A DNA stretch of 64,000 nucleotides from G965218495 sp965262785. Its GTDB lineage: Bacteria; Bacteroidota; Rhodothermia; Rhodothermales; Bin80. The notes beneath the pieces were generated by a model. The model saw only the letters and a list, made by a program, of their open reading frames with translations. It had not been told where the DNA came from and searched no databases. The number at the start of each line of letters is the position of its first letter. Within the stretch, counting starts at the first letter, position 1. The translations under genes were made by a program, and so were the position numbers. Shown one piece after another: positions 8,807-17,979 of this stretch. The stretch spans positions 496,001-560,000 of the forward strand of contig OZ253559.1 of assembly GCA_965262785.1 (NCBI GenBank). Reading direction: 5' to 3'.

Positions 8807-9738
8807 TTCTCAATCAGATCTTTGTACATAAGCCGCCGCCCTGCCAGTGCGGCCACCACGTGCTGCATTTGTTCGAGCGTGTCCATGTCCCGGACGTTGT
8901 GCTTTTGCGCAAACTGGTGCACGTACCGCTGCAAGTGCTTGGCGCTCATTCTGTGGTACACGCCATGGTACGCCCGCTTCAGCGTGGCCCAGAACGACTC
9001 CAGCCCGTTCGTGTGGGCCATGCCGTTGACCCATGCGCCCACGCTGTGTTTGACCGTCTCATGCTCCATACCGATCATGCCCTTGTAAGCGGTGGCGTCA
9101 TCCGTGTAGACCGTTGCGCCGATTTCGGTGTGGTTATACACGAACTGCTTCAACGTCGGGCCGCTTGTGTCCTCAACGACCTTGGCCCGAATCTGGCCGG
9201 TACCGCGGTCTTTCAGCCCCGCTACAGCCGTCTTGCCAACCGTTCCGCGTCCCGCTTTCAGCTTCTTGTGCGCGTGCTTGTTGGCCTCCTTGCCCCCAAC
9301 ATACGTCTCGTCGGCTTCAACCGGGCCTTCAAACGCGGCGGCGGCTAACGGCACGAACGCCTCCCGAATCCGTTGCAGCATGAACCACGCCGACTTTTGC
9401 GTTATGCCCAGGTCGCGGTGAAGCTTCATGCTGGATACGCCCTTGAGCGAGGTCATTTCAATATAAATGGCGTAGGTCCACTTGAGCAATGGCAACCGTG
9501 AGGCTTGCAGCACCGTTCCCGTCCGAACACTGAACCGCTTGCGGCACGTGCGGCAACGGTACGGCATGGTCTGTTTCGGGCAAGCATAGGTATCGGTGCC
9601 CCTGCATTGCGGGCAAAAGCGGCCTTCCGGCCAATAGATGGCCTCGAACCATTCCCGGGCGGCCCCCTCGCTCGGATACCGCCGTGCCAACGCTAAAAGT
9701 GTGATTCCCTTGCGGTGTGATCTGCCTGGCCCTGTCAT
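8803..9738 (-). CDS. IS1595 family (ISXO2-like) transposase
   Basis: A 311-residue transposase. The N-terminal zinc ribbon is FCPQCRGTD plus YRCRTCRKRFSVRTGTV (two CxxC pairs). The catalytic domain follows with VEADETYVGGKE (first Asp), VYTDDATAYKGM (second Asp) and HTNGLESFWATLKRAYHG (the family's Asn/Glu-containing third motif). All expected active-site residues are present and the frame is intact. The ORF lies within matched inverted repeats and target duplications. Confidence 0.95.
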   Translation of the reverse strand: MTGPGRSHRKGITLLALARRYPSEGAAREWFEAIYWPEGRFCPQCRGTDTYACPKQTMPYRCRTCRKRFSVRTGTVLQASRLPLLKWTYAIYIEMTSLKGVSSMKLHRDLGITQKSAWFMLQRIREAFVPLAAAAFEGPVEADETYVGGKEANKHAHKKLKAGRGTVGKTAVAGLKDRGTGQIRAKVVEDTSGPTLKQFVYNHTEIGATVYTDDATAYKGMIGMEHETVKHSVGAWVNGMAHTNGLESFWATLKRAYHGVYHRMSAKHLQRYVHQFAQKHNVRDMDTLEQMQHVVAALAGRRLMYKDLIEK

Positions 9739-9788
9739 GATTCCCCCGATCTGGTCTAATCCTCATACGACTCAATCGGAGAAAAGTT

Positions 9789-9809
9789 ACAGGTAAGTAT
9801 ATAAACCCC
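9789..9809 (-). repeat. Right terminal inverted repeat
   Basis: Inverted copy of 8580-8600 with one mismatch; ends in AAACCCC on the plus strand. Confidence 0.92.
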
Positions 9810-9817
9810 CAAAAAAT
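9810..9817. repeat. Right target site duplication
   Basis: CAAAAAAT, identical to 8572-8579. Confidence 0.9.
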
Positions 9818-10150
9818 ACCAATTTAGTAAAAAGAATTCAGTAGAGCGTCAAAGGTCTGGTCCTGCTTTCGGGAGCGGAATTTTGGCAGAATCGGGCTGG
9901 GAGCGAGCCCAGCTTTCTCACAAGCAGTACAGCCGGCGTTGATCTGGACCAGGCATCTGATTCCGCCACCGCACCAGGCTTTCAGCTCGCACGCCGAGGT
10001 ATTCCGCAGGACACCTGCAGAGACGCTGCCAAGGTGCGCATTCCGGGAAAGTCAGCCGTACGTACGCACACAGCCAATCAGTGGCGGCGCCTGCATTCTG
10101 GCGTCGTTTTGGCGCGGACAACCCGCGGGCCCGCGGAAGGGCCTACCGGG
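9818..10150. other. Gene-free stretch
   Basis: About 330 bases between the insertion sequence and the second small membrane protein gene. No convincing frame or RNA signal seen. Confidence 0.45.
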
Positions 10151-10534
10151 CTACTTGTTGATTTCGGCGAGCAACGCGTCCTTGACTGGTGAACGAAGCG
10201 CACCGCAAATCCGGTCGTGCATCTTTTGCCCATTCGATGTCAACTCCGGCACAAGGCCGGATACCGCACGGCAGAATGGAACGTCTGGACGAAACCACAC
10301 AACAATTGCCTTCGACATCAATATGAGCCATCCCGCGAAGATCAAGAGGTCCAACACCAACCCCCACCATTGGTCGAATGTGGCCGCGGAAAAGAAGATC
10401 CAAATCGTTAGCAGTGCAATTGTTACTATGCCGAGTGAACGCGACGAGCGCCGTTGCGAAAGGACCCGCTTGTATGCGCGCCGCATGACCTCTGCTTCGG
10501 GAAGATTCTGCTGACGCTCGTAATCGGAAAACAT
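10151..10534 (-). CDS. Small two-helix membrane protein of unknown function (intact paralog)
   Basis: A 127-residue protein with a charged N-terminal part (MFSDYERQQNLPEAEVM), two hydrophobic helices (SLGIVTIALLTIWIFFSAA and a second around LVLDLLIFAGWLILMSK), and a conserved soluble tail VPELTSNGQKMHDRICGAL. The same layout occurs in the broken copy at 8138-8511. I do not recognise the family. The strong conservation of the tail between two diverged copies suggests that it carries the function. An IS1595 element lies between the copies. Confidence 0.7.
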   Translation of the reverse strand: MFSDYERQQNLPEAEVMRRAYKRVLSQRRSSRSLGIVTIALLTIWIFFSAATFDQWWGLVLDLLIFAGWLILMSKAIVVWFRPDVPFCRAVSGLVPELTSNGQKMHDRICGALRSPVKDALLAEINK

Positions 10535-11876
10535 GTTGTCTCGCCGCTGGGTGTTTGATACTGATTAAGTGATGCAAACTACTGCTGTAGCGTCGAACAC
10601 CGATTCGGTCATAGCGTTTCTACAGAGCTTCTGAGCTCCGGTTCAAGATTTGCGGGACCTCGACCCCTGCTCTGAGCGAGTCGGGCTTGATGCGAGATAT
10701 TGTACCACAGCGGCTATGCTGGGCCTCCCGCGCTCGCGGCGAGCTTTGCGGCGAATGATTGCCGGACCGAGGTTCATCCAAATTCGGCTGGTAGATCACT
10801 TTCCGAGACTGTCGAATGGGAGTCACCGCAATTGCATCCGCTGCATCAGTGGCAGACTGAGTAAAAGTGTTCGTATTCCAGTACGATACACCAGTAAGTC
10901 CCGTATGTCCAGACTGTGCGTGCACTTTGGCAGTAACGCCTGTCTGGTGTTGCCCGCGTGAAGTTCCGACTTCCCTCGACTTTATCAGTCTGTGATAGCC
11001 GTCAGGCAGGCGAATCCTCGCTGAATCCAGATGTACGAGATTTTGCTGCAGGTTGCCTGGTCTGCGCGCCTTCCGTTTTGTGTTCAACTGGATCGCGTAT
11101 CCGTCTGGAACTGCGCGGCCAAGTTTGGATCGCGCGTATGGCTGAGGCGCAGGAATCTGCATCGCCTGCTATAGCCCATAGACTCGCCGGTGACTCGCAC
11201 ATGCTCCTACGGGGATATCGCCCGGATCATGCAGCACACTACCTGGGCAAAGCGCCTAGAGTATTTCCGATCCACACTGCATATCAGCTCAAGACCGTAG
11301 GACTACTTGCCGAAGGGATCGTACCCCAGTCTCACCCAGTCAAATCCGACCAACTCGAGCTGAGATTGTATCGTCAGCCGCGTCTGCTATCTGCCCGCCA
11401 TCTGCCGCTTCTGCGCCGGCCGACAAATTCCTGCAAGTCGGCTTTCACGATCTGGCGCATTGAATTTGCCAGGCGTGCCGCATGTTGTTTGGGTTCGGTT
11501 CCGTTGTCTTGATGGACCCGCCTTGACGCGCATGCCGTGCTGTCTTGTATTCGCGGGCCCAAACTATTGTGCTTCAACTGTGAATCGTGCGGGCCGCGAA
11601 AGAAAATAGCAGACGCAAGGTGCCATGCTGACGACGCCTAAGCGAATCCAATACGGCACGGCACAACCAAGTTCTGGCCACGCGCAGAAGGAGCATGCGG
11701 CACAATCTTGCCCAAGGTGCCAACCCCGTCCGTGTTGGCCGCGGGAAGGAGCACTGCCAACTTGGATTCGATGATTCTTTGGTCACGTAATCGTGACCGC
11801 CGTGCAGTCGTCACATTTGCATTACAACCGCTTGCGGCAAAGTTCGTAAACTCTGCGGCGTGGAAGACATTGAGCT
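10535..11876. other. Gene-free stretch of about 1.3 kb
   Basis: The longest frames (about 180 residues on each strand) show no recognisable domain, signal peptide or membrane segment and read like random translation. No RNA gene, repeat or mobile element end is visible. This is the longest empty stretch in the window and may be decayed sequence. Confidence 0.45.
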
Positions 11877-12302
11877 ATGGCCCGGCTGATAAGGACAGGA
11901 GATACACCCGCAAAAAAGCGCCATGCGCACATGCGCTCGTGCGCAGAGGTGTTGCGCCTGCTGGCGCAGCGATCCTCTTTTGACGAAGAGGCTCAGGACA
12001 TGACTGCATTTGTGGTAATCAACTTACGCGGCATATACCGTACCATTGATGACAGTGCGCAGGTCTGGGACGAGCGAAACTATTGGAAGAAGGCGGAGCA
12101 GCTGCGCCACCAATGGCTTTGGAGCGCTAAGGCAGCGGATCACCTGGAAGGCCTCGTTCGGGCAAATCGCTGGAACGAGGTGCCGCCTGCGCTCATTGCG
12201 CTGGTCCCACACTTTAGCAGTATCACCGTTGTGACCATCACGCGTGACGCAGATTGGTGGTGCGGCGCTAAGCGCGCACTACTGAATGGCGACAGCCGCT
12301 GA
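11877..12302 (+). CDS. Conserved-looking hypothetical protein
   Basis: A 141-residue soluble protein, probably cytoplasmic, with no signal peptide or membrane helix. It has a basic N-terminus (MARLIRTGDTPAKKRHAH), a Trp-rich middle (ERNYWKKAEQLRHQWLWSAKAADHL) and a final segment ending in TRDADWWCGAKRAL. I do not recognise a family. It lies 12 bases upstream of yqgE on the same strand and is probably co-transcribed. A start at the internal ATG (codon 19) is also possible. Confidence 0.6.
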   Translation: MARLIRTGDTPAKKRHAHMRSCAEVLRLLAQRSSFDEEAQDMTAFVVINLRGIYRTIDDSAQVWDERNYWKKAEQLRHQWLWSAKAADHLEGLVRANRWNEVPPALIALVPHFSSITVVTITRDADWWCGAKRALLNGDSR

Positions 12303-12314
12303 GCTCAGCCTATC

Positions 12315-12872
12315 ATGCATAGAACCGCAACGCCCGTGCCCGGGGATCTACTGGTAGCGCCTCCAGAGCTGCGCGACCCTAACTTCCGGCGGTCGGTAGT
12401 ATTGATTTGCGAGCACGCCGAGGAAGGATCCTTCGGGCTGATCCTAAACCAGCCACTTGATGTGCAAGTGCGTGACCTGCCCCTGGATCTGCCCGGCGAA
12501 GCAATACTGTCACTGGGAGGACCCGTGCAGACCGATACGCTGCACTACCTGCATTTGCACGGAGACTTTGTAGGTGAGTCCAACCATGTGGCAGGCCCCT
12601 TGCACTGGGGAGGAGACATTGGAATGATTCGCAGGCTGCTGGAATTGGACATCGCCGGCCCTGACGACTTGCGGTTCTTCTTGGGGTATGCGGGCTGGTC
12701 GGCAGGACAACTGGACGACGAAATCCGCCGAGGCGGCTGGTTCGTGGTGAACGGCCAGCAAAGGTTGACATTCTCCGAGACTCCCGCCGATCTGTGGCGG
12801 ACAGTGCTTGCTCTCATGGGCGGGGAGTACGCGCTCCTGGTCAACTACCCGGATGATCCCCGTGTGAATTAG
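12315..12872 (+). CDS. yqgE: YqgE/AlgH family protein
   Basis: A 185-residue member of the UPF0301 (YqgE/AlgH) family. The N-terminus PGDLLVAPPELRDPNFRRSV and the segment SFGLILNQPLD are family hallmarks, as are the GGPV motif and FLGYAGWSAGQLDDEI. The molecular function is not established. It converges on folE, with the two stop codons overlapping by a few bases. Confidence 0.93.
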   Translation: MHRTATPVPGDLLVAPPELRDPNFRRSVVLICEHAEEGSFGLILNQPLDVQVRDLPLDLPGEAILSLGGPVQTDTLHYLHLHGDFVGESNHVAGPLHWGGDIGMIRRLLELDIAGPDDLRFFLGYAGWSAGQLDDEIRRGGWFVVNGQQRLTFSETPADLWRTVLALMGGEYALLVNYPDDPRVN

Positions 12873-13501
12873 GAGCTGCGGCTATTGATAAGCCGCATGA
12901 ACTCCGCGCGCGTCCGATGGCTATGTAGAAACTCCCCGCTCATCGCACTAGTGGCGGTAATTGCATTCTGCTTCTGCACGCCGCGCATCACCATGCACAG
13001 GTGGTTGGCCTCGATCACCACAGCCACGCCTTGAGGTTCCAGCGTTTCCTGAATGGCATCTCGAATCTGCACGGTGAGTCGTTCTTGAACCTGCAGCCGG
13101 CGCGCAAAGGCATCAACGACGCGCGGGATCTTGCTCAGGCCAACGATTCTGCCGTTGGGAATGTAGGCCACGTGCGCCTTGCCAAAAAACGGGAGCAAGT
13201 GATGTTCGCACATACTGAAGATGTCGATGTCCCGTACCAGGATCATCTCATGGTACGATTCCTCAAAGAAGGCTGACTCAAGGATCGTGCGTGCATCTAC
13301 TCCGTAGCCGTGTAGCAGGAATTGGTATGCACGCGCAACCCGCGAAGGTGTTTTGAGCAATCCGTCGCGCTGTGGCTCTTCCCCTACAGCAGCCAGGATG
13401 GCGTGGACATGCCGAGCAATCTCTTCGGTAGCTTGCTCGTCATACTCTTCGTGGCGCTGGTACAGTCCTTGCGTATTGGCCACATCATTGCTGCTGATCA
13501 T
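12869..13501 (-). CDS. folE: GTP cyclohydrolase I
   Basis: Converts GTP to 7,8-dihydroneopterin triphosphate, the entry to folate and tetrahydrobiopterin. The ATG at 13501 gives 210 residues, the family length. The zinc and active-site motif is MCEHHLLPFFGKAHVAYIP, followed by GRIVGLSKIPRVVDAFARR and the second metal Cys in ANHLCMVMRGV. Its start overlaps the end of the upstream PTPS gene by about 17 bases, so the two are probably translated together. That pairing points toward a pterin product beyond folate. Confidence 0.95.
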   Translation of the reverse strand: MISSNDVANTQGLYQRHEEYDEQATEEIARHVHAILAAVGEEPQRDGLLKTPSRVARAYQFLLHGYGVDARTILESAFFEESYHEMILVRDIDIFSMCEHHLLPFFGKAHVAYIPNGRIVGLSKIPRVVDAFARRLQVQERLTVQIRDAIQETLEPQGVAVVIEANHLCMVMRGVQKQNAITATSAMSGEFLHSHRTRAEFMRLINSRSS

Positions 13502-13916
13502 TCGCCGGGCCGAGGTATTCGGCGTAGTTTCGTTCAGTTTCAAAGAGACGCACGCGATAAAGCCGACCTGCCGGGACATGTGGCGCCAACTCATCCCATA
13601 TGGCGACAACTACGTTCTCGGTAGTGGGCATGATGCCGTCGAGGAAGGCCACGTCAAGGTTTAGATTGCGGTGGTCCAGATGGTCCACGACGTGCTCCTG
13701 TATGATTTGCTTCAGCACGCCAAGGTCAAGGACGTACCCAGTGTCTACCTCCGGCGTGCCGGCCACGGTGACCTCAAGGAGGTAGTTGTGCCCATGCCAG
13801 TTGGCGTTGTTGCATGCCCCAAAGGTCGCCTGATTCCAGGCGTCCGACTTAGTGGGGTTATTCAGGCGATGCGCCGCGTTAAAGTGGGCACGGCGCGTGA
13901 TGTATACAGTTGGCAT
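13485..13916 (-). CDS. 6-pyruvoyl-tetrahydropterin synthase (PTPS-I type)
   Basis: A 143-residue T-fold enzyme. Zinc ligands are visible as AHFNAAHRL and HGHNY. The catalytic motif reads CNNANWHGHNY, that is C-x5-HGH, the spacing of true PTPS (PTPS-I). QueD of the queuosine pathway has C-x3-HGH. This supports conversion of dihydroneopterin triphosphate to 6-pyruvoyl-tetrahydropterin, the second step of tetrahydrobiopterin synthesis. Its 3' end overlaps folE, which makes its substrate. No sepiapterin reductase is in the window. Start chosen at MPTVYITRRAHF. Confidence 0.88.
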   Translation of the reverse strand: MPTVYITRRAHFNAAHRLNNPTKSDAWNQATFGACNNANWHGHNYLLEVTVAGTPEVDTGYVLDLGVLKQIIQEHVVDHLDHRNLNLDVAFLDGIMPTTENVVVAIWDELAPHVPAGRLYRVRLFETERNYAEYLGPANDQQQ

Positions 13917-13998
13917 CTTACCGCTTGGCAGTACGTCTAACGGAACGAACAATAACTCTATTTGTTCAGCTTGGGAGTGCACCTTCACCCAATGCGTC

Positions 13999-14337
13999 AT
14001 GTCCTCCCCGACGCTCTTTCAGCGCATCATCCAGCGCGAAATCCCGGCTGACATCATCTACGAAGATGCACACTGCGTGGCCTTCAGAGACATCGCGCCA
14101 CAGGCGCCCACGCATGTTCTGGTAGTGCCTCGCGACCCTGTTCCGAGCCTTGATGGGCCCCTGGAGAGTGCCCTGGCGGGGCATCTTCTCCATGTAGCCC
14201 ACCTGGTGGCACGGCAGGAAAATCTTACCCGTGGCTACCGCGTGGTGATCAACTGTGGGGCCGATGGTGGGCAGACAGTGAATCACCTGCATCTCCACAT
14301 CCTTGGCGGGCGCGCTATGGCGTGGCCGCCAGGGTAA
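13999..14337 (+). CDS. HIT family nucleotide-binding hydrolase (HINT-like)
   Basis: A 112-residue HIT domain protein. The histidine triad is VNHLHLHILGG near the C-terminus, and the N-terminus (SPTLFQRIIQREIPADIIYEDAHCVAFRD) matches bacterial HinT purine nucleoside phosphoramidases. These hydrolyse AMP-lysine-type phosphoramidates; the in vivo role is unclear. The ATG at 13999 gives the standard length. The outer-membrane-type gene follows after one base. Confidence 0.93.
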   Translation: MSSPTLFQRIIQREIPADIIYEDAHCVAFRDIAPQAPTHVLVVPRDPVPSLDGPLESALAGHLLHVAHLVARQENLTRGYRVVINCGADGGQTVNHLHLHILGGRAMAWPPG

Positions 14338-14338
14338 G

Positions 14339-16321
14339 GTGCGCCGCCTTTTGCTGGTACTTGTGGCTGGCCTAGCAGTCAGCGCGCCGAAGGCGCAGGT
14401 GGTGCGGACCGGATTTGAGCGGGACGTGAATCGCTATCGGTGGACTTCTACCACGACTCTAGCTACCGTGGCAGGTGGCTGGGACCTTGTTGTTGACAAT
14501 CGCTTCCTATCCGACGCGTACGTTCAATATGACAATCGCCTTCGCTTCCGTGACGAAAACATCTTAAGGGTGAGCGCCCAGCGCCCGCTGGCACGTAGAC
14601 TGACCGCCCACATCCGCGGGAACATGGACTGGTTTGGGCTTAGCCGCGCCTTTACGCAAAGCCTCTACGGTGGGCTGCGTGCTACACTGTCTCCAACGGC
14701 GTTTGCGGAACCCATCATTGGAGCGGCTATAGATCGGCGGCCGGGCGTGCTGCAGGAAGACGGGTCGTTGCCGCAGCGGCTGGATGTGGGGCCGGCATAC
14801 GGTGCGCGACTTGGCCTGCGGCGCGCAGCCCGCGATGGGTACCAACTCAGGCTGGAAGGACAGGGGCTCTGGCAACAGATAACGCCGCGCCAGGGGCATG
14901 CGGTGCAGTTTGCCGGCGGGGCAGAGCGTCAGTTCGGCACTGCCCTGATCCAGGCGGAGGTGCAGGTCGCCTCCCGTAGGAGGGATTCCTACCAATCGGC
15001 GTCGTTCCTCAATAGAAACCTAGCTCGAAACGAAACCATCGAGGCCACGGTAAGCGACACGCTGAATGCGTCGCTGGAGGTTTCTGCGCCAGTGCATGGA
15101 GGACTGCGCTTTTTGGCCCAGGCATTTCTCAGGACCAACAGGAGGCGGATTCGTACAAAGCGTGCGCCGGAGGAAACGCTGTTTTTTGACACGGACTTTG
15201 ACCGGCGCGCATTGGATGCGGAGTTCGGCCTGGTGTACGACTCGCGCAACGTGGCGGCGCAGCTCCTGGTAGAAACAACGGCGGCTTCCGAAGAGCGGCG
15301 GCTAACCAATGGCGCTACGCTGCCGCCCTCTGAGGCTGCGCAGAAAACCAATCTGCTCTTGCAGGCCGATTATGACGAGGGCATATTCGGGCTGCGAGGA
15401 TCCATGCGTGCCGCCGTGCTTCCACGTCTATCCTTTGCTTTGAGCGGCAGCAGTCGCATCGTTCGCCATGACACGCATCAAGCCAACTTGGACGACCGCG
15501 ATGAGGTGTATCACCAGGGAGAAGTAGGCGTACAGTGGCACGTGAGCCAATATGTACAGGCCGACATGCGGCTGTTCGGCTCGTGGTATCATGCCGTGTA
15601 CCTCAAAGCGGAGCGTTCTGCCGAAAACAATGTGCAGCGCTCCTTGCGTCTGCGCCCCGGCGTTCGCTGGGAGCCTACGCGCCACACGCGTGTGCAACTG
15701 GCCTCGGAGATTCGGGCTACCTATACCGTTGACGACTTTGTGCTTCCCGGCCGACGCCCGACCGACCAGTCGGCGCGCGAGATGCGCGTAGAGGCGGAAA
15801 TAGACCAGGCACTCTGGCAAGACACGGCGTTACGGGTAACTGGCAGCTATGCGGACCTGCGCTTGGGCCGGCTGCTGTGGGACTCGTTTGCGGAGATTCC
15901 CTTCGACACGCTTCGCACGTACAATGCTTGGGTTCATATGGAAACGGGGCGCCACCTGCGCGCCGATATCGGGTGGCGCCTGTACCTGCGCTCAGACTAT
16001 AATCGGGCGGCGGTGGTGCGCTACACGAGGGTCGGGACCAGCGGTGAGGTGTTACGAGACAGCGAGGGACGTGTGCAAACCGGCACAATTTCGCGAGCGG
16101 GGCGCCGCTGGATTCGGCAGATGGGTCCTACAGCAGCCATCATTTGGCAGCGGCAGCCCTCTGCATTGCGCCTGGATGTCTGGGCGAACATCCAGCGAGT
16201 CTATCACCGGCTCTATGGGGATCTTCCGGAACGGTCCGCAGCGCACATCCGTGCATCCGCGCGCCAGGGTACCCGCCGGCTTATTCCAATGGTAACACTC
16301 ACTGTGGTCTGGAGCTGGTAA
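14339..16321 (+). CDS. Probable outer-membrane beta-barrel protein, unknown family
   Basis: About 660 residues from a GTG at 14339, which gives a clean signal peptide (MRRLLLVLVAGLAVSAPKAQ). The rest is dominated by alternating hydrophobic/polar stretches with many Arg, Tyr and Trp, and ends in an aromatic residue (VTLTVVWSW), as beta-barrel outer membrane proteins often do. No TonB plug or known domain is recognised. The gene sits between the HIT gene and coaE with very short gaps, and a sequential transcription unit is likely. An upstream in-frame start at 14303 overlaps the HIT gene and is less likely. Confidence 0.72.
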   Translation: MRRLLLVLVAGLAVSAPKAQVVRTGFERDVNRYRWTSTTTLATVAGGWDLVVDNRFLSDAYVQYDNRLRFRDENILRVSAQRPLARRLTAHIRGNMDWFGLSRAFTQSLYGGLRATLSPTAFAEPIIGAAIDRRPGVLQEDGSLPQRLDVGPAYGARLGLRRAARDGYQLRLEGQGLWQQITPRQGHAVQFAGGAERQFGTALIQAEVQVASRRRDSYQSASFLNRNLARNETIEATVSDTLNASLEVSAPVHGGLRFLAQAFLRTNRRRIRTKRAPEETLFFDTDFDRRALDAEFGLVYDSRNVAAQLLVETTAASEERRLTNGATLPPSEAAQKTNLLLQADYDEGIFGLRGSMRAAVLPRLSFALSGSSRIVRHDTHQANLDDRDEVYHQGEVGVQWHVSQYVQADMRLFGSWYHAVYLKAERSAENNVQRSLRLRPGVRWEPTRHTRVQLASEIRATYTVDDFVLPGRRPTDQSAREMRVEAEIDQALWQDTALRVTGSYADLRLGRLLWDSFAEIPFDTLRTYNAWVHMETGRHLRADIGWRLYLRSDYNRAAVVRYTRVGTSGEVLRDSEGRVQTGTISRAGRRWIRQMGPTAAIIWQRQPSALRLDVWANIQRVYHRLYGDLPERSAAHIRASARQGTRRLIPMVTLTVVWSW

Positions 16322-16324
16322 GGC

Positions 16325-16927
16325 ATGATGCAGACTTTGGGTATTACCGGCGGCATTGGCAGCGGCAAAAGTGCCGCCTGCCGCATATTGCAGTCGCTTG
16401 GCGCAAGTCTCTTTGAGGCCGATGTTGTGGCGAAGGACCTTATGGAGCGTTCGGAGGCCGTGCGTGAGGAGGTGATTAAGGCATTTGGTGCCCGGTCCTA
16501 TACGCCCACGCTCAATCGCGCCTGGCTCGCTGCACAGGTCTTCGGCGATCCCGAAGCTCTGGAATGTCTGAGCGCCATTGTGCACCCCCGCGTGCGAGCG
16601 GCCTTTGCGGCAAAACGCGAATCGGCGGTTCGTGATCGGGCAGCGCTATTGGTACATGAGGCCGCGCTAATCTATGAGTCCGGCTTGGACGCGATGCTGG
16701 ACCGCGTTGCAGTCGTTGATGCGCCGGAGTCCGTTCGTATCCAGCGTGTCATGGCGCGCGATGGCGTAACGGTGGACGCGGTGCGTGTGCGGATGCGGCA
16801 CCAGCTGGCGCCAGATGAGCTCAAGCGGCGCGCAGACTACGTGATCGACAACAGCGGATCGCTGGCGATGCTGCGTCCGCAGGTTGAGCAACTATTTGCG
16901 TTGGTCACGTCCCGGCATTCTCTGTGA
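16325..16927 (+). CDS. coaE: Dephospho-CoA kinase
   Basis: Last step of coenzyme A synthesis: phosphorylation of dephospho-CoA. The 200-residue P-loop kinase starts with GITGGIGSGKSAACRIL (Walker A), followed by the FEADVVAKDLM segment that binds substrate and the conserved HPRVRAAF motif. The C-terminal RADYVIDNSGS segment is also typical. Its 3' end overlaps the 3' end of the convergent histidine kinase gene by about 20 bases. Confidence 0.95.
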   Translation: MMQTLGITGGIGSGKSAACRILQSLGASLFEADVVAKDLMERSEAVREEVIKAFGARSYTPTLNRAWLAAQVFGDPEALECLSAIVHPRVRAAFAAKRESAVRDRAALLVHEAALIYESGLDAMLDRVAVVDAPESVRIQRVMARDGVTVDAVRVRMRHQLAPDELKRRADYVIDNSGSLAMLRPQVEQLFALVTSRHSL

Positions 16928-17954
16928 CAGCCGGCAGAGAAAACCCAAACGTTGAGCCACGACCAAGATGACTCTCAATCATGAGTTGGCTGCCGTGGGC
17001 GCCAAGGATATGCTTGACGATGGCCAGCCCCAAGCCCGTCCCACCATGGCTGCGCGAACGGCTTGTGCCAACGCGAAAGAATCGCTCTGTCAAGCGTCCG
17101 ATATGTTCTGGCGCAATACCGATGCCATCATCCACTATGGACACCTTGACCAGGCGGGTTGGCAGTAGGCGGGCGCCAATTTCTACGTGGCCACCCGGGT
17201 TGCTGTATTTGACGGCGTTATCTACGAGGTTGGATAGCACCTGCCGAATTCGTTCTCGGTCACCTCTCACTGCAGGCAGCGAGGCTCCGATGGTGTGACG
17301 CACGGTTATGTCCAGGCCAGCAGCGAGTGGCTCAATGGATTCCGCGACTTCACGCGCGACGTTGCGCAGGCTGAACGGCGCCATGGTCATAGTCAGTTCG
17401 CCCATCTCGATGCGTGCGACCTCGGAGAGGTCCTCCGCCAGATTGCCTAGCCGCACAGCGTTATGCTGTATCTTTTCCACGAAGGAGCGGCGTACCGCTT
17501 CGTCGTTTAGTGCCCCATCCAGTAGCGTGTCTGCAAAACCGCGAATTGAAAAGATGGGTGTTTTGAGCTCGTGCGAGACGTTACCCAGGAACTCCCTGCG
17601 ATAGTGTTCGATACGCTCCAGCTCCCGCATCTTGAGCTGGACGCCCAGTCCCGTTTCGTTGATGAGCCGAATCAGCGTGTCCAGCTCGTCGTTGGCGCGT
17701 TCATTCCTGCGTCCCCCCAATGCCTCGAAGTTTCCGCGATGGATTTCCTCGACGATTGTCTGGGCTTGGGCGAGCCGTCGGCTAAGCAGTAGGGTCGCCA
17801 CCCAATACGTTCCAAGGCCTATTATGGCAATGCCCAGCATTCCGGCCCATGACGGCACGCCAGCATTCAGGAATGCCAGCACCACGAATGACAGGGCGCT
17901 GGCCCCGGCTGCACTCACTGCTATGGTCGCGGATAAGCGGTTTGTGACGGCCAT
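16905..17954 (-). CDS. PhoR-like sensor histidine kinase
   Basis: A 349-residue membrane kinase. Two hydrophobic segments near the N-terminus (about residues 10-31 and 36-56) are separated by only a few residues, so there is almost no periplasmic sensor domain. A HAMP-like linker follows, then the His box FLGNVSHELKTPIFSIRGFAD, the N box LVDNAVKYSNPGGHV, and the G boxes DDGIGIAPEH and GGTGLGLAIVKHILGAHG. It lies 26 bases downstream of the response regulator gene, and the pair resembles PhoB/PhoR of phosphate control or the related WalRK. The signal cannot be deduced. Confidence 0.9.
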   Translation of the reverse strand: MAVTNRLSATIAVSAAGASALSFVVLAFLNAGVPSWAGMLGIAIIGLGTYWVATLLLSRRLAQAQTIVEEIHRGNFEALGGRRNERANDELDTLIRLINETGLGVQLKMRELERIEHYRREFLGNVSHELKTPIFSIRGFADTLLDGALNDEAVRRSFVEKIQHNAVRLGNLAEDLSEVARIEMGELTMTMAPFSLRNVAREVAESIEPLAAGLDITVRHTIGASLPAVRGDRERIRQVLSNLVDNAVKYSNPGGHVEIGARLLPTRLVKVSIVDDGIGIAPEHIGRLTERFFRVGTSRSRSHGGTGLGLAIVKHILGAHGSQLMIESHLGRGSTFGFSLPAVTENAGT

Positions 17955-17979
17955 GTGCGGTCATGGCAAGTGCTAACGA

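Larger units (their letters stand above)
8580..9809 (-). mobile_element. Complete IS1595 (ISXO2-like) insertion sequence, 1230 bp
   Basis: Bounded by 21-bp terminal inverted repeats (8580-8600 and 9789-9809) that differ at one position, and by exact 8-bp direct repeats CAAAAAAT. It carries a full transposase gene and a short second open frame, both on the minus strand. With both ends and an intact transposase it looks complete and fairly recent. It sits between two paralogous membrane protein genes, about 70 bases upstream of the first copy, so it may have separated that gene from its promoter. Confidence 0.93.

Noticed and set aside
10620..11162. 180-codon frame on the minus strand in the empty stretch
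   Set aside because: No domain, signal peptide or membrane segment, and the composition looks random.
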